Notes: a model not told the origin generated them from the letters alone. Shown: positions 22,648-32,199, numbered from the stretch's first letter. The stretch is 64,000 nt of DNA from JAVKSL01 sp039583695 (GCA_039583695.1 JAVKSL010000005.1:14761-78760), one strand, 5' to 3'. Translations and numbers: made by a program.

Positions 22648-25310
22648 GCTTCGCCGAGATCCTAGGAGCGTGGGACGAGGCCCGTCTCACGCTCCTCCTG
22701 GTGTTGCGCCCTGACCTGCGCCGCCCGGCGCCAAAGACATTGGCCCTGCTGATCCAGCGGGCCGGGTCGTGGTCCAGCCTCCAGCAGGCTCGCTGGAGGC
22801 TGGACCGGGGCGCCCAGCAGGCGCTGGACGCCGCTTGCCTGCTTCCCAAGCCCCCGACGTTCACGGACCTGGTGACGCTCCTGGGCGGCCCCTCCCAGAC
22901 CGCTGGCCTGAGCGAGGCCCTGGAGCGCCTGGAGGCTCGTGCCCTGGTGATGCGCCGCGGCAACAGCCTGATCCTGGCCCCTGGGCTCGCCGAGCTGCGC
23001 AACCCGGCCCGGCTCGGCCCCCCGGCTGTCGAGGCGCTCGCCAGCCAGCAGGCATCCACCTTGTCGTCGATTGCCCGCAGGCTCGGTGTCCGTCCAGGGT
23101 CCAGCCGGAAAGCCTCCATGTCTGCGGTGGTGGGGGCCCTGGGCGACCCGGCGCGGATCAAGGCGGTGCTTTCTGCGGCCTCGGCCGAGGCGGCCCAGCT
23201 GGCCCGCAGCGCGGCTACGCAGGGACCTGCGGTGTCGGTCCACAACGGCGTGTACGGCCTCACCGATCGCAGCCCGGCGGGATGGCTGGTGAGCCACGGC
23301 CTGCTGGTGCCGATGAGCTGGAACCTGCTGGTGATGCCGCGGGAGGTGGCGTTGGCGCTGCGCGGCGGCATGCCGTTCCCCGACCTCCAGCTGTGCTGGC
23401 CCCATGTCCCGACCAGCGAGGTGGACCAGGAGGCGGCAGATGCCAGGGCCGCAGACGCAGCTCTGCGCCTGGTGGCAGATGTGCGCACGGTCCTGGACCT
23501 GTGGGGCCAGGCCGAGCCGAGCGTCCTCAAGGACGGGGGGATCGGGGTTCGGGAGCTGAGGCGAGCCGCAAAAGCCATCGAGCGGACCGAGCTGGAGGCG
23601 GCTCAGGTCATCGAGATCGCCGCCGCGGCCGGCCTCGTCACCTGCGCGCGGCCGGGCGGCCAGGTCCTCCCCCTGCCGGCCTACGACAGCTGGCTGGCCC
23701 TCGAGGTCCCTGATCGCTGGACGCGGCTGGCCCTCGGTTGGCTGACCTGCCCGCTGCACCCCAGCCTTTCCGGTGTGCTCGACGACAAGCAGAAGCCGAT
23801 CCCCACCCTGCTCCCTCGTGCTCCTGAGGCCGACGCCCAGGACAGGCGCGAGATCATCCTGGCCCTGCTGGCGTTGCAGGTGCCGCCGGGGCACAGGGCT
23901 AGTGCAGAGTGCCTGGCGGGGGTGGCCGAATGGATGGGGCCCGACGTTTGGGTCGGTGGGCCCGCCTTGCCGGAGACGCTGCGGCGCTGGGTAGTGGCCG
24001 AGGCAGAGCTGGTGGGGATGGTGGTGGATGGCGCGCTGAGCAGCTTCGGGCGCTCGATGACGGCCGGGTGGGCAGGTGTGTTGCCCGGCGCCCCGGTCAA
24101 GGGCAAGCCGTCGTATCAAGAGGCTGCCGAATCGCTTGCGCGGTGGGCGCCAGCGGTGAGCTCCACCTTCGTGGTCCAAGCGGACCTGACTGCCGTGGCG
24201 CCGGGCGAGCTCACCTGCGCCATTCGCTCGGAGCTGGAGCTGTTGGCTGACGTGGAGTCCAAGGGGGCGGCGACCGTCTACCGCTTCAGCGAGGCTTCCC
24301 TGCGCCGGGGCTTCGACGGGGGTCGCAGCGCCACCCAGATCATGGGCTTCCTGGAGGGACACGCCACCCGTGGAGTACCCCAGGCTCTGGCATATCTGGT
24401 GGGGGATCTGGGGCGCCGCTTCGGGACGGTGCGGGTCGGCTCGGCGTCCTGCTACCTGCGCTGCGAGGACCCGGCGTTGCTCACCGAGATCGCCGCCGCC
24501 AGGCGGACTGCCAAGCTGGGGATGCGCCAGCTGGCGCCGACCGTCCTGGTCAGCTCCAGTGACGCCGCGACCACGCTGGCGACTCTTCGAGCCAGTGGGT
24601 ACCTTCCGGCCCTGGAGGACGAGGCTGGCACGCTGGTGGTGATCGAGGTGGCACCCCAGCGAGCCGAGGTGGTGGCGAGGCCGGCATGGGCACCGGTCGC
24701 GGCGGACCCGGCGGTCTTGGCGGCCGAGCTGCGCCGTGCCGCCGGGGTGCCGCGGCCCTTGACACCACCGGCGCCGGGGACGCCGGGCCATCCAGCCGTG
24801 CCGGGAAGCCGTCCAGCAGTGCCGGGAAGCCGTCCAGCAGTGCCGGGAAGCCAGCCAGCAGTGCCCGGTCCCGGCAATCTCGCAGCGGCTTCTGCCGGAG
24901 CCTCAAAACCCCTCTTCCCGTCGCTGCCGTCCCAGCTGCCGCCCGGCATGTCCCAATCTGCGGCCCAGTCCCTGATGGGGCTGCTCAACGAGATGTGGGA
25001 AGCCCACGAGGATCCGGGCCCTCTTGACGGGCCTGGATTCGGGCTCCCGTCGCGCCCGGCGGCCATAGCCAAGGGACGCGACGCAGTGGTGAGCGTTCTG
25101 GAGCAGGCTTACGACGAGGACTGGATGGTGCGCATCGGCTACACCGGCGGCAACCGCCGGACCTACCAGCTCAGCGCGGTGGTGGTGGCCGTCGAGGACG
25201 ACGAGGTTTGGTTGGAGTGCGCACCCAGGTGGGATCACCGAGGCATCGCGCTGGATCAGATCGAGTGGGTCAGGGTGCTGACCGAGGCCGAGGAGGAGGC
25301 ACTGCCGTGA
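22644..25310 (+). CDS. helicase-associated protein, partner of the XPB-like helicase
   Basis: An 888-residue protein of the actinobacterial family annotated helicase C-terminal or XPB/Ssl2-like associated protein; it has no Walker motifs. The N-terminal half is helical with winged-helix-like repeats. Around residues 715-740 the unit PAVPGSR is repeated (21-bp DNA repeats at 24790-24866), forming a disordered linker before the conserved C-terminal domain (DAVVSVLEQAYDEDWMVRIGY, WLYL/WSYL-like beta core). GTG start overlapping the mini-ORF. Its stop overlaps the start of the helicase gene, the usual arrangement, suggesting a complex in DNA repair. Confidence 0.85.
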   Translation: MSFAEILGAWDEARLTLLLVLRPDLRRPAPKTLALLIQRAGSWSSLQQARWRLDRGAQQALDAACLLPKPPTFTDLVTLLGGPSQTAGLSEALERLEARALVMRRGNSLILAPGLAELRNPARLGPPAVEALASQQASTLSSIARRLGVRPGSSRKASMSAVVGALGDPARIKAVLSAASAEAAQLARSAATQGPAVSVHNGVYGLTDRSPAGWLVSHGLLVPMSWNLLVMPREVALALRGGMPFPDLQLCWPHVPTSEVDQEAADARAADAALRLVADVRTVLDLWGQAEPSVLKDGGIGVRELRRAAKAIERTELEAAQVIEIAAAAGLVTCARPGGQVLPLPAYDSWLALEVPDRWTRLALGWLTCPLHPSLSGVLDDKQKPIPTLLPRAPEADAQDRREIILALLALQVPPGHRASAECLAGVAEWMGPDVWVGGPALPETLRRWVVAEAELVGMVVDGALSSFGRSMTAGWAGVLPGAPVKGKPSYQEAAESLARWAPAVSSTFVVQADLTAVAPGELTCAIRSELELLADVESKGAATVYRFSEASLRRGFDGGRSATQIMGFLEGHATRGVPQALAYLVGDLGRRFGTVRVGSASCYLRCEDPALLTEIAAARRTAKLGMRQLAPTVLVSSSDAATTLATLRASGYLPALEDEAGTLVVIEVAPQRAEVVARPAWAPVAADPAVLAAELRRAAGVPRPLTPPAPGTPGHPAVPGSRPAVPGSRPAVPGSQPAVPGPGNLAAASAGASKPLFPSLPSQLPPGMSQSAAQSLMGLLNEMWEAHEDPGPLDGPGFGLPSRPAAIAKGRDAVVSVLEQAYDEDWMVRIGYTGGNRRTYQLSAVVVAVEDDEVWLECAPRWDHRGIALDQIEWVRVLTEAEEEALP

Positions 25311-26989
25311 CCGCCAACCCAAGCGAGGGACCGCTGATAGTGCAGTCGGACCGGACGCTGCTGCTCGAGGTGGACCACCCCGACGCGGTCGCCTGTCGAG
25401 CTGCCATAGCGCCGTTTGCCGAGCTGGAGCGGTCTCCGGAGCACGTCCACACCTACCGGCTGAGCTCGCTCGGGCTGTGGAACGCCAGGGCTGCTGGGCA
25501 TGACGCCGAGCAGGTGGTGGACGCCCTCTTGCGGTTCTCGCGCTACCCGGTGCCCCAGGCGCTCCTGGTGGATGTGGCCGAGGTGATGGACCGCTACGGG
25601 CGCCTGATCCTGGAGGTCCATCCGGTCCACGGCTTGGTGCTGCGGGCCACCGACCGCATTGTGCTGGAGGAGGTCCTGCGGGCCAAATCGGTGATGCCCC
25701 TGGTGGGACCGCGCATCGACGCCGACACGGTTGGGGTGGGCCGCTCCGAGCGCGGTCGTCTCAAGCAAGCGCTGCTCAAGGCCGGCTGGCCGGCCGACGA
25801 CAAGGCCGGCTATGTCGACGGCGCGGCCCACCCCATCGGGCTCACCGAGGGCGTCGGGTTCACCCTGCGGCCCTACCAGTCCGAGGCGGTCGAGACCTTC
25901 TTTGCCGGGGGCAGCGGGGTGGTGGTGCTGCCTTGCGGGGCGGGCAAGACCCTGGTCGGGGCCGCGGCCATGGCCCGGGCAGGGGCGCGCACCCTGGTGC
26001 TGGTCACCAACATCGTCGCGGCGCGCCAGTGGCGGGCCGAGCTGCTGGCCCGCACCACCCTCACCGCGGCGGAGATCGGTGAGTACTCCGGCCAGCGCAA
26101 GGAGGTCAAGCCGGTCACCCTGGCGACATACCAGATCCTGACGTCGAAGCGTCACGGCCTGTATACCCACCTGGAGCTGTTCTCGGCCGAGGACTGGGGC
26201 CTCATCATCTATGACGAGGTCCACCTTCTTCCGGCCCCGGTGTTCCGCATGACGGCCGAGATCCAGAGCCGCCGCCGGCTGGGCCTCACCGCCACGCTGG
26301 TGCGCGAGGATGGTCGTGAGGGTGACGTGTTCAGCCTGATCGGGCCCAAGCGCTATGACGCGCCCTGGCGCGACATCGAGGCCCAGGGTTGGATCGCCCC
26401 CGCAGTCTGCACCGAGGTGAGGGTGACCCTGACCGACGAGGAGCGCATGTCCTATGCCCTGTCCGAGGCCGAGGAGCGCTACCGGGTCGGAGCCACCGCC
26501 TGGTCCAAGCTGGCGGTCGTGGAGGCGCTGAGTCGCGATGCGCTTGCCAAGGCAGAGCCGACCCTAGTGATCGGCCAGTACCTGGACCAGCTGGAATCCA
26601 TCGCCCGCCGCCTCGATGCGCCGCTCATCACCGGCAAGACCCCGGTGCGGGAGCGGGAGAGACTTTACGAGGCGTTTCGCCAGGGGATCGAGCCGCTGCT
26701 GGTCGTGTCCAAGGTGGCCAACTTCTCCATCGACCTTCCCGAGGCCTCGGTGGCCATCCAGGTTTCGGGGGCGTTCGGCAGCCGGCAGGAGGAGGCCCAG
26801 CGCCTGGGTCGCATCCTTCGCCCCAAGGCCGACGGTCGCCAGGCACACTTTTTCACCGTGGTGGCGAGGGAGACCAACGACCAGGAGTTCGCCGCCCGCC
26901 GCCAGAGGTTCCTGGCTGAGCAGGGATACGCGTACGAGATCCGTGACGCCGAATCGGTGCTCCACCCCGAGGTGGGCGAGCCGGGCTAG
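25307..26989 (+). CDS. XPB/Ssl2-like DNA repair helicase
   Basis: A 560-residue SF2 helicase. The GTG at 25307 overlaps the preceding stop. The N-terminal damage-recognition-like domain (about 1-180) is followed by LRPYQSEAV, Walker A PCGAGKT (209-215), DEVH (303-306), LGLTATLVREDG, and the C-terminal RecA domain with ETNDQEFAARRQRFLAEQGY, the XPB signature. Bacterial XPB unwinds DNA 3' to 5' and acts in repair. Length is typical of actinobacterial XPB. Last gene before the duplicated hemB 5' region. Confidence 0.93.
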   Translation: MTANPSEGPLIVQSDRTLLLEVDHPDAVACRAAIAPFAELERSPEHVHTYRLSSLGLWNARAAGHDAEQVVDALLRFSRYPVPQALLVDVAEVMDRYGRLILEVHPVHGLVLRATDRIVLEEVLRAKSVMPLVGPRIDADTVGVGRSERGRLKQALLKAGWPADDKAGYVDGAAHPIGLTEGVGFTLRPYQSEAVETFFAGGSGVVVLPCGAGKTLVGAAAMARAGARTLVLVTNIVAARQWRAELLARTTLTAAEIGEYSGQRKEVKPVTLATYQILTSKRHGLYTHLELFSAEDWGLIIYDEVHLLPAPVFRMTAEIQSRRRLGLTATLVREDGREGDVFSLIGPKRYDAPWRDIEAQGWIAPAVCTEVRVTLTDEERMSYALSEAEERYRVGATAWSKLAVVEALSRDALAKAEPTLVIGQYLDQLESIARRLDAPLITGKTPVRERERLYEAFRQGIEPLLVVSKVANFSIDLPEASVAIQVSGAFGSRQEEAQRLGRILRPKADGRQAHFFTVVARETNDQEFAARRQRFLAEQGYAYEIRDAESVLHPEVGEPG

Positions 26990-27019
26990 CTGCAGGGTGG
27001 TGGGGCGGGGTCTTGCACG

Positions 27020-27273
27020 CGCTGGCGGGGATCGCGACGTGGCGCTCCGTGCAGGTCAGCGAGCGGAGTTGGCCCGGCCTGGGTCCCAGGCCGTAGGCTT
27101 TGGACGGTGAGCTACCCGGCCCGCAGGATGCGCCGCCTCCGGAGAACCCCTGCCCTGCGGCGCCTGGTGCCCGAGACCAGGCTGTCGGTGGACGACCTGG
27201 TGGCACCCCTTTTCGTCCGGGAGGGGATCGAGGCGCCCCGCCCGGTGGCCTCGTTGGCGGGCGTCGTGGGCCA
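27020..27273 (+). repeat. left copy of duplicated hemB promoter and 5' end
   Basis: About 254 bases that match 29731-29983 at about 96 percent, with a handful of substitutions and one small indel cluster in the leader near 27060-27080. The copy covers about 87 bases upstream and the first 56 codons of hemB. Together with the right copy it brackets the FUSC gene as direct repeats. Confidence 0.95.
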
Positions 27274-27358
27274 CCCGGCCCCGACGACCGAGGCGGTACC
27301 CGAATGGGGTCCTGAGCTGGTCCAGGCCCTCACCTCCATCGGGGTCAAGATGGGCTGA
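27107..27358 (+). pseudogene. truncated hemB 5' fragment fused to unrelated sequence
   Basis: GTG start. Residues 1-56 are nearly identical to HemB (two or three substitutions, for example Pro for Ala in LVPETR). After VVGH the frame enters unrelated sequence, TTEAVPEWGPELVQALTSIG, and stops at 27356-27358. The catalytic part of HemB is absent, so it has no enzyme function. The TGA overlaps the ATG of the FUSC gene (TGATG), so the stub could couple translation of that gene from the copied hemB promoter and ribosome site. Origin of the 28-codon tail not recognised. Confidence 0.85.
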
Positions 27359-29709
27359 TGGGCCCCGGCGCCACGAAGGGCCCCCTGGCCAGCGTGTTGA
27401 GCGACGTTGCGAGGGTCGATCGAACCAAGCTCGTCCCACTTGCCGCGGCGCGCTCCGCATTAGGCATGGCGATCCCGCTGGTTGTCGGATACCTCAGCGG
27501 ACACCTGCTGCTGGGCGTCACCGCCTCCATCGGCGCGCTGGCCGGCGGCTTTGCTTCCCTCCAGGGGGCCTACCGGACCAGGGTGGCCACTGTGGTGGCT
27601 GCGACGCTCGGGATGGCCCTGTCTGCCTTTGTCGGGTCGATTATCGGGCATCTGGTGATCGGCGACGTCGCGGTGACCGCGGCGTGGGGCTTTGGCGCCG
27701 GGATGCTCGTGGCATTCGGGCAGGAGGCCACGATCGTGGGCCTGCAGTCCGTGGTGGGCCTCGTCGTGTTCTCCCAGTTCAGCTTCACGCCCGGGGAGGC
27801 GCTGGTCCAGGGAGGCCTGGTCCTGGCCGGCGGCCTCCTGCAGACCCTGCTGGTCGTGGCGGTGTGGCCGCTCGGGCGCTTCCCCGCCGAGCGCCGGACC
27901 CTGAGCCAGGCCTACTCTCGCCTCGCCGGGTTCGCCCGCTCGCTCGCCTCCTGTCCCACGTCGATGCTCGAGCCTGACGCGCTGGCGGAACTCGGCGCCA
28001 CCGAGCATGACCCACAGCCCTTCGGGAGTTCCGCCGAGGCGGCGGCATACCAAGGGCTGCGTGACCAGGCCGACAGGATCCGCCTGGAGCTCGCAGGGCT
28101 TGCCCGCCACCGCCAGCGCCTGTCATCGTCAGCCGGGGCCCCCCCGCCCGAGCGGGCGGCTGGCGAGGCGCTGGACGCGCTCGCTCTGGTCGCCGCGGAG
28201 GTGCTCGCCCAGACAGCCGGCGCGCTGAGATCCCGGCCACCGGGGACGTCCGGGACGGCTATCGATCAGCTGGCCGCGGGGCTTTGCCTGATCGAGGCGT
28301 CGTGCGCCGAGGCGGTCGCCTCATGCGACCGCAGGTTGCTGGCTCTCGTGGAGCCCGCGCGGGACAGCGCCCATGCGCTCGCGGGGCAGCTGAGAGCGGT
28401 GGCAAGGCTCGCAAGGGCAACGGGGCAAGGCCGCTCTGGTGGTCCGGCCCCCGCTGGCCTGGCGCCTGCCAGCGGGCGGGAGCGGTGCCCGGCGGTGCCT
28501 GGTGCACCTGGCGAGGCAGGCCCCACAGACCTCCAGGGCACCTCCGGCAAGCGGGGCACTCGACCGGGTCGGGCGCTGGTCCCCGGCCTGCGCCTCATGG
28601 GCCGGAGCCTGGCTGGCCAGGCGGAGCTGCTCCGGGCCAACATGACCATGGCTTCCCCCGCGTTCCGCCATGCCGTGCGCCTGGCCGCCTCCCTGGCACT
28701 TGCCGTGGCGCTCTCGCACCTGTCGCCTATCGGTCACGGGTACTGGCTGCCGCTCACGGTCATGATCGTCCTCAAGCCCGACTTTGCCACCACCTTCACC
28801 CGCGGCATCGCCCGCAGCGCCGGGACCCTGGTCGGGGCAGGGCTGGTGACGGTGCTGGTGGCAGGGCTACGGCCGGGCCCGATCGGACTCGTGATCCTCA
28901 CGATCGCCCTCTACTGGGCGGCGGTCACGATCCTGACCGCCAACTACGCCGTGTTCAGCGCCTTCATCGCCTCGCTGGTGGTGGTCCTGCTCGCCTTCGT
29001 GGGTCAGCCGGAGCTCGCGCTCGCCGGAGACAGGAGCTTCTACACGGTTGCCGGGGCGGTCCTTGCCCTGGCCGCCTACGCTGCGTGGCCGACCTGGGAG
29101 CGGGTGGTGCTCCCAGACCGGCTGGCGGCCCTGGTCGAGGCTGACGGCCGCTACGCACGAGCGGTCCTGTCGGCCTGGGCAGCTCCGGAGCGCGCCGACG
29201 CTTCCAGCTTGCAGGAGGCACGCCTGGCTGCCCGGCTGGCTCGCACCAACGCCGAGGCATCGGTGGCGCGCTGGCTGGCCGAGCCCGCCGGGCACGGACA
29301 GCTCGTTCCCGAGGCCGTGAGCGGAATCCTGGCTGCGGTTCGCAGGTTCGTCCAGGGCACGCTGGCCCTCCACGCCGAGCTGCCGGATCGGGGGATCCCG
29401 GTCCGGCAGCTGGGTGCCCTGGCGGATGACGTCGACGAGGCGCTCGGCGCCGTAGGGGCGGTCCTTCGCACCGGGGAGGGGGGCGGCTGGCTGCCCCGGC
29501 TCCGGGAGCGCCAGCTGGAACTGGTGGCGAGCCTGGGGCCGGCCCTCACCAACCAAGACGGCAACGGCAAGGCGGAGGTCCTCGCCAGCGAGACAGACCT
29601 GATCGTGGATTCCGTCGACACTCTCGGCCACCTCGTGGGCTTGGAACCCGCCCCCTGGTCGCCCGCTCGCGAGGACCCTGCATCCTCACAGCGTGCGGAC
29701 GAGCGCTGA
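27358..29709 (+). CDS. FUSC-family (fusaric acid resistance/aromatic acid exporter-like) membrane protein
   Basis: A 783-residue inner-membrane protein with two hydrophobic blocks: residues about 30-180 (IPLVVGYLSGHLLLGVTASIG, then several helices) and about 440-580, separated by a long soluble region rich in Ala, Pro and Gly (low complexity near 350-410). This 5-6 helix, soluble, 5-6 helix plan is the FUSC layout. Some members export aromatic acids; the substrate here is not readable. ATG overlaps the hemB-stub stop. The gene is bracketed by the hemB direct repeats, so it is probably an insertion between the XPB gene and hemB. Confidence 0.8.
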   Translation: MGPGATKGPLASVLSDVARVDRTKLVPLAAARSALGMAIPLVVGYLSGHLLLGVTASIGALAGGFASLQGAYRTRVATVVAATLGMALSAFVGSIIGHLVIGDVAVTAAWGFGAGMLVAFGQEATIVGLQSVVGLVVFSQFSFTPGEALVQGGLVLAGGLLQTLLVVAVWPLGRFPAERRTLSQAYSRLAGFARSLASCPTSMLEPDALAELGATEHDPQPFGSSAEAAAYQGLRDQADRIRLELAGLARHRQRLSSSAGAPPPERAAGEALDALALVAAEVLAQTAGALRSRPPGTSGTAIDQLAAGLCLIEASCAEAVASCDRRLLALVEPARDSAHALAGQLRAVARLARATGQGRSGGPAPAGLAPASGRERCPAVPGAPGEAGPTDLQGTSGKRGTRPGRALVPGLRLMGRSLAGQAELLRANMTMASPAFRHAVRLAASLALAVALSHLSPIGHGYWLPLTVMIVLKPDFATTFTRGIARSAGTLVGAGLVTVLVAGLRPGPIGLVILTIALYWAAVTILTANYAVFSAFIASLVVVLLAFVGQPELALAGDRSFYTVAGAVLALAAYAAWPTWERVVLPDRLAALVEADGRYARAVLSAWAAPERADASSLQEARLAARLARTNAEASVARWLAEPAGHGQLVPEAVSGILAAVRRFVQGTLALHAELPDRGIPVRQLGALADDVDEALGAVGAVLRTGEGGGWLPRLRERQLELVASLGPALTNQDGNGKAEVLASETDLIVDSVDTLGHLVGLEPAPWSPAREDPASSQRADER

Positions 29710-29730
29710 AGCACCCTGGCAGCTCGCGGT

Positions 29731-29983
29731 CGCTGGCGGGGATCGCGACGTGGCGCTCCGTGCAGGTCAGGCGAGCGGAGTTAGGGCCTGGGCCCCAGGC
29801 CGTAGGCTTTAGACGGTGAGCTACCCGGCCCGCAGGATGCGCCGCCTCCGGAGGACCCCTGCCCTGCGGCGCCTGGTGGCCGAGACCAGGCTGTCGGTGG
29901 ACGACCTGGTGGCACCCCTTTTCGTCCGGGAGGGGATCGAGGCGCCCCGCCCGGTGGCCTCGTTGCCGGGCGTCGTGGGCCAC
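29731..29983 (+). repeat. right copy of duplicated hemB promoter and 5' end
   Basis: The functional counterpart of 27020-27273: leader, ribosome site and first codons of intact hemB. Both copies begin at CGCTGGCGGGG and end in the VVGH codons. Nothing resembling a transposon end was found at the edges. Confidence 0.95.
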
Positions 29984-30802
29984 AGCCTCGGGTCCCTGGT
30001 GGATGAGGGGCGCAGGCTGGCAGGCCTCGGCATCCCGGCGATGGTGCTGTTCGGGGTCCCGGCTGCCAGGGATGGCTTCGGCTCGGGTGCCTGGGACCCT
30101 CAGGGGATAGTGCAGCTGGGCCTCGCCGAGCTGCGCGCCGCGCTGGGGGACCAGATGGTCCTGATCGCGGACACCTGCCTCGACGAGTACACCGACCACG
30201 GTCACTGCGGGGTGCTCGGCCCGTCGGGCGAGGTGGACAACGATGCCACGCTCGAGCTCTACGCCCGGGTTGCTGTCGCCCAAGCCGAGGCGGGCGCTGA
30301 CGTCGTGGCGCCCAGCGGGATGATGGACGGCCAGGTCGGCGCAATCCGGGCTGCGCTGGATGCCAGCGGCCACGCTGCGACCGCCATCCTCGCCTACGCG
30401 GCCAAGTACGCCTCGGCGCTGTACGGACCGTTTCGCGAAGCGGTGGACGTCGCGATCGCTTCCGGGGGGGACCGGCTCGGATACCAGCAGGATCCCCGCA
30501 ACGGTCGGGAAGCTCTGGCGGAGGTCGCGCTCGACCTGGCGGAGGGGGCCGACATCGTCATGGTCAAGCCGGCTCTGGCGTACCTGGACGTGATCGCGGC
30601 GGTGTCGGCGGCCTGTGAGGTGCCCGTCGCCGCCTATCACGTGAGTGGCGAGTATGCGATGGTGAAGGCGGCGGCCGATCGCGGCTGGGTCGACGGCGCG
30701 GCGGTGATGGCCGAGCACGTGGGAGCGATCAAGCGAGCCGGGGCCGACATGATATTGACCTACGCCGCCGCCGAGCTGGCAGAGCGCTTGGCGGCCACAT
30801 GA
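29816..30802 (+). CDS. hemB: porphobilinogen synthase (delta-aminolevulinic acid dehydratase)
   Basis: A 328-residue enzyme condensing two 5-aminolevulinates. GTG start. Schiff-base lysines K197 (YAAKYAS) and K251 (VMVKPAL) are present. The metal segment is TCLDEYTDHGHCG (120-132): two Cys with Asp in place of the middle Cys of the zinc type, as is usual in actinobacteria. RAAL, GGDRLGYQQDP and YHVSGEYAM are conserved. Overlaps hemL start by 4 bases. Full length, unlike the upstream stub. Confidence 0.96.
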   Translation: MSYPARRMRRLRRTPALRRLVAETRLSVDDLVAPLFVREGIEAPRPVASLPGVVGHSLGSLVDEGRRLAGLGIPAMVLFGVPAARDGFGSGAWDPQGIVQLGLAELRAALGDQMVLIADTCLDEYTDHGHCGVLGPSGEVDNDATLELYARVAVAQAEAGADVVAPSGMMDGQVGAIRAALDASGHAATAILAYAAKYASALYGPFREAVDVAIASGGDRLGYQQDPRNGREALAEVALDLAEGADIVMVKPALAYLDVIAAVSAACEVPVAAYHVSGEYAMVKAAADRGWVDGAAVMAEHVGAIKRAGADMILTYAAAELAERLAAT

Positions 30803-32088
30803 CCAACACGAACCGAGGTCTGTACGAGCGCGCCTGCCGGGTGATCCCTGGCGGGGTGAGCTCGCCCGTCAGGGCGTTCAAGGCGGTCGGGGGGACCCCG
30901 TACTTCGTGGACCGGGCCGAGGGGGCCTGGTTGGTCGATGTCGAGGGCCGGAGGTACGTGGATTATGTGCAGTCCTACGGAGCCACGATCCTCGGTCACG
31001 CCCATCCGGCGGTGGTGGAGGCTGTCGCTACAGCGGCCCGTGGTGGTACGACCTACGGGGCACCCACGGAGGGTGAGGTGCTCCTGGCCGAAGCGATCTG
31101 CGAGCGGGTCGCCGGGGTCGAGATGGTGCGGCTGGTCTCGAGCGGGACCGAGGCGGCGATGAGCGCGGTGCGTGTCGCTCGGGGCTTCACAGCCCGGAGC
31201 CGGGTGGTCAAGTTTGCCGGGTGCTACCACGGGCACTCCGACGCCCTCCTGGCGGGGGGGGGTAGCGGGGTGGCCACCTTGGGCCTTCCCGACTCGGCGG
31301 GCGTACCCACCTCGGCGGTCGCGGAGACGCTGGTGGTTCCTTACAACCAGGTCCCCGAGCTGGATGCCGGAGTGGCCTGTGTGATCATCGAGCCGGTAGC
31401 GGCCAACATGGGCCTGGTACTGCCGGTGCCGGGCTTCCTGGAGGGATTGCGCGCCGCCTGCGACCAGGTCGGCGCCCTGTTGATCTTCGACGAGGTGATA
31501 ACGGGGTTTCGCGTGGCGAGGGGAGGTGCTGTTGAGCTGAGCGGGGTCCGGCCCGACCTGTGGTGCTGGGGAAAGGTCATCGGTGGGGGGCTTCCGATCG
31601 GCGCCTTCGGCGGGCGTCGCGAGGTGATGGAGGTCCTTGCTCCGCTGGGCCCGGTGTATCAGGCAGGGACCCTGTCCGGGAACCCGCTGGCGACTGCCGC
31701 TGGCCTGGCGGTGCTCACCCAGCTGGACGCCGCTGCCTACGACCGGCTTTCGGCAACTGCCGCCGAGCTGGCTGAGGGGTTGTCGACGGCTGCTCGGGAG
31801 GCTGGGGTGGCGCTGCAGGTTCCCCGGGCGCAGTCCCTCTTGGGCCTCGCCTTTGCCGAAGAGCCGGTTACCGACTACGACGGTGCTCGGGCCGCGGCGT
31901 CCAACGGCCGCTACGCCCAGTTCTTTCATGCCATGCTGGCGGCTGGGGTGGCGATGGCCCCCGGCGCCTACGAGGTGGCCTTCCCTGGACTGGCGCACGG
32001 CCAGCTCGAGATCGCCACCACCCTCGAAGCAGCCGCTGCGGCGCTGGCCACGGTCGGAACAGCGGGTCTCACCCAGAGTGGTTCGTGA
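30799..32088 (+). CDS. hemL: glutamate-1-semialdehyde 2,1-aminomutase
   Basis: A 429-residue class III PLP aminotransferase converting glutamate-1-semialdehyde to 5-aminolevulinate. PLP Lys is K259 (WCWGKVIGGGLP). SSGTEAAMSAVRVARG, CYHGHSDALL and IFDEVITGFR are present. The ATG overlaps the hemB stop (ATGA). With hemA, hemC and hemD upstream it completes the route from Glu-tRNA to uroporphyrinogen III. The 111 bases after it hold GC-rich inverted repeats but no clear T-run. Confidence 0.96.
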   Translation: MTNTNRGLYERACRVIPGGVSSPVRAFKAVGGTPYFVDRAEGAWLVDVEGRRYVDYVQSYGATILGHAHPAVVEAVATAARGGTTYGAPTEGEVLLAEAICERVAGVEMVRLVSSGTEAAMSAVRVARGFTARSRVVKFAGCYHGHSDALLAGGGSGVATLGLPDSAGVPTSAVAETLVVPYNQVPELDAGVACVIIEPVAANMGLVLPVPGFLEGLRAACDQVGALLIFDEVITGFRVARGGAVELSGVRPDLWCWGKVIGGGLPIGAFGGRREVMEVLAPLGPVYQAGTLSGNPLATAAGLAVLTQLDAAAYDRLSATAAELAEGLSTAAREAGVALQVPRAQSLLGLAFAEEPVTDYDGARAAASNGRYAQFFHAMLAAGVAMAPGAYEVAFPGLAHGQLEIATTLEAAAAALATVGTAGLTQSGS

Positions 32089-32199
32089 TTGCGGTTCCGG
32101 CGGGCCCTGAGGGGTCGGACCGACTCCGCCGGCCGTGCTTGACGCAGGCCCGCCCCGTTGCCAGACCGCGCCCAGACGCGCCCCCCGCCAGCCCCCGGC

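Noticed and set aside
22662..24791. Minus-strand open frame of 709 codons
   Set aside because: Antisense shadow of the helicase-associated gene; Gly/Arg/His-rich with no motif, as expected in high-GC DNA.
27020..29983. Composite transposon explanation for the hemB repeats
   Set aside because: The repeats are chromosomal hemB sequence, there is no transposase and no terminal inverted repeat, so single-crossover integration or duplication fits better.
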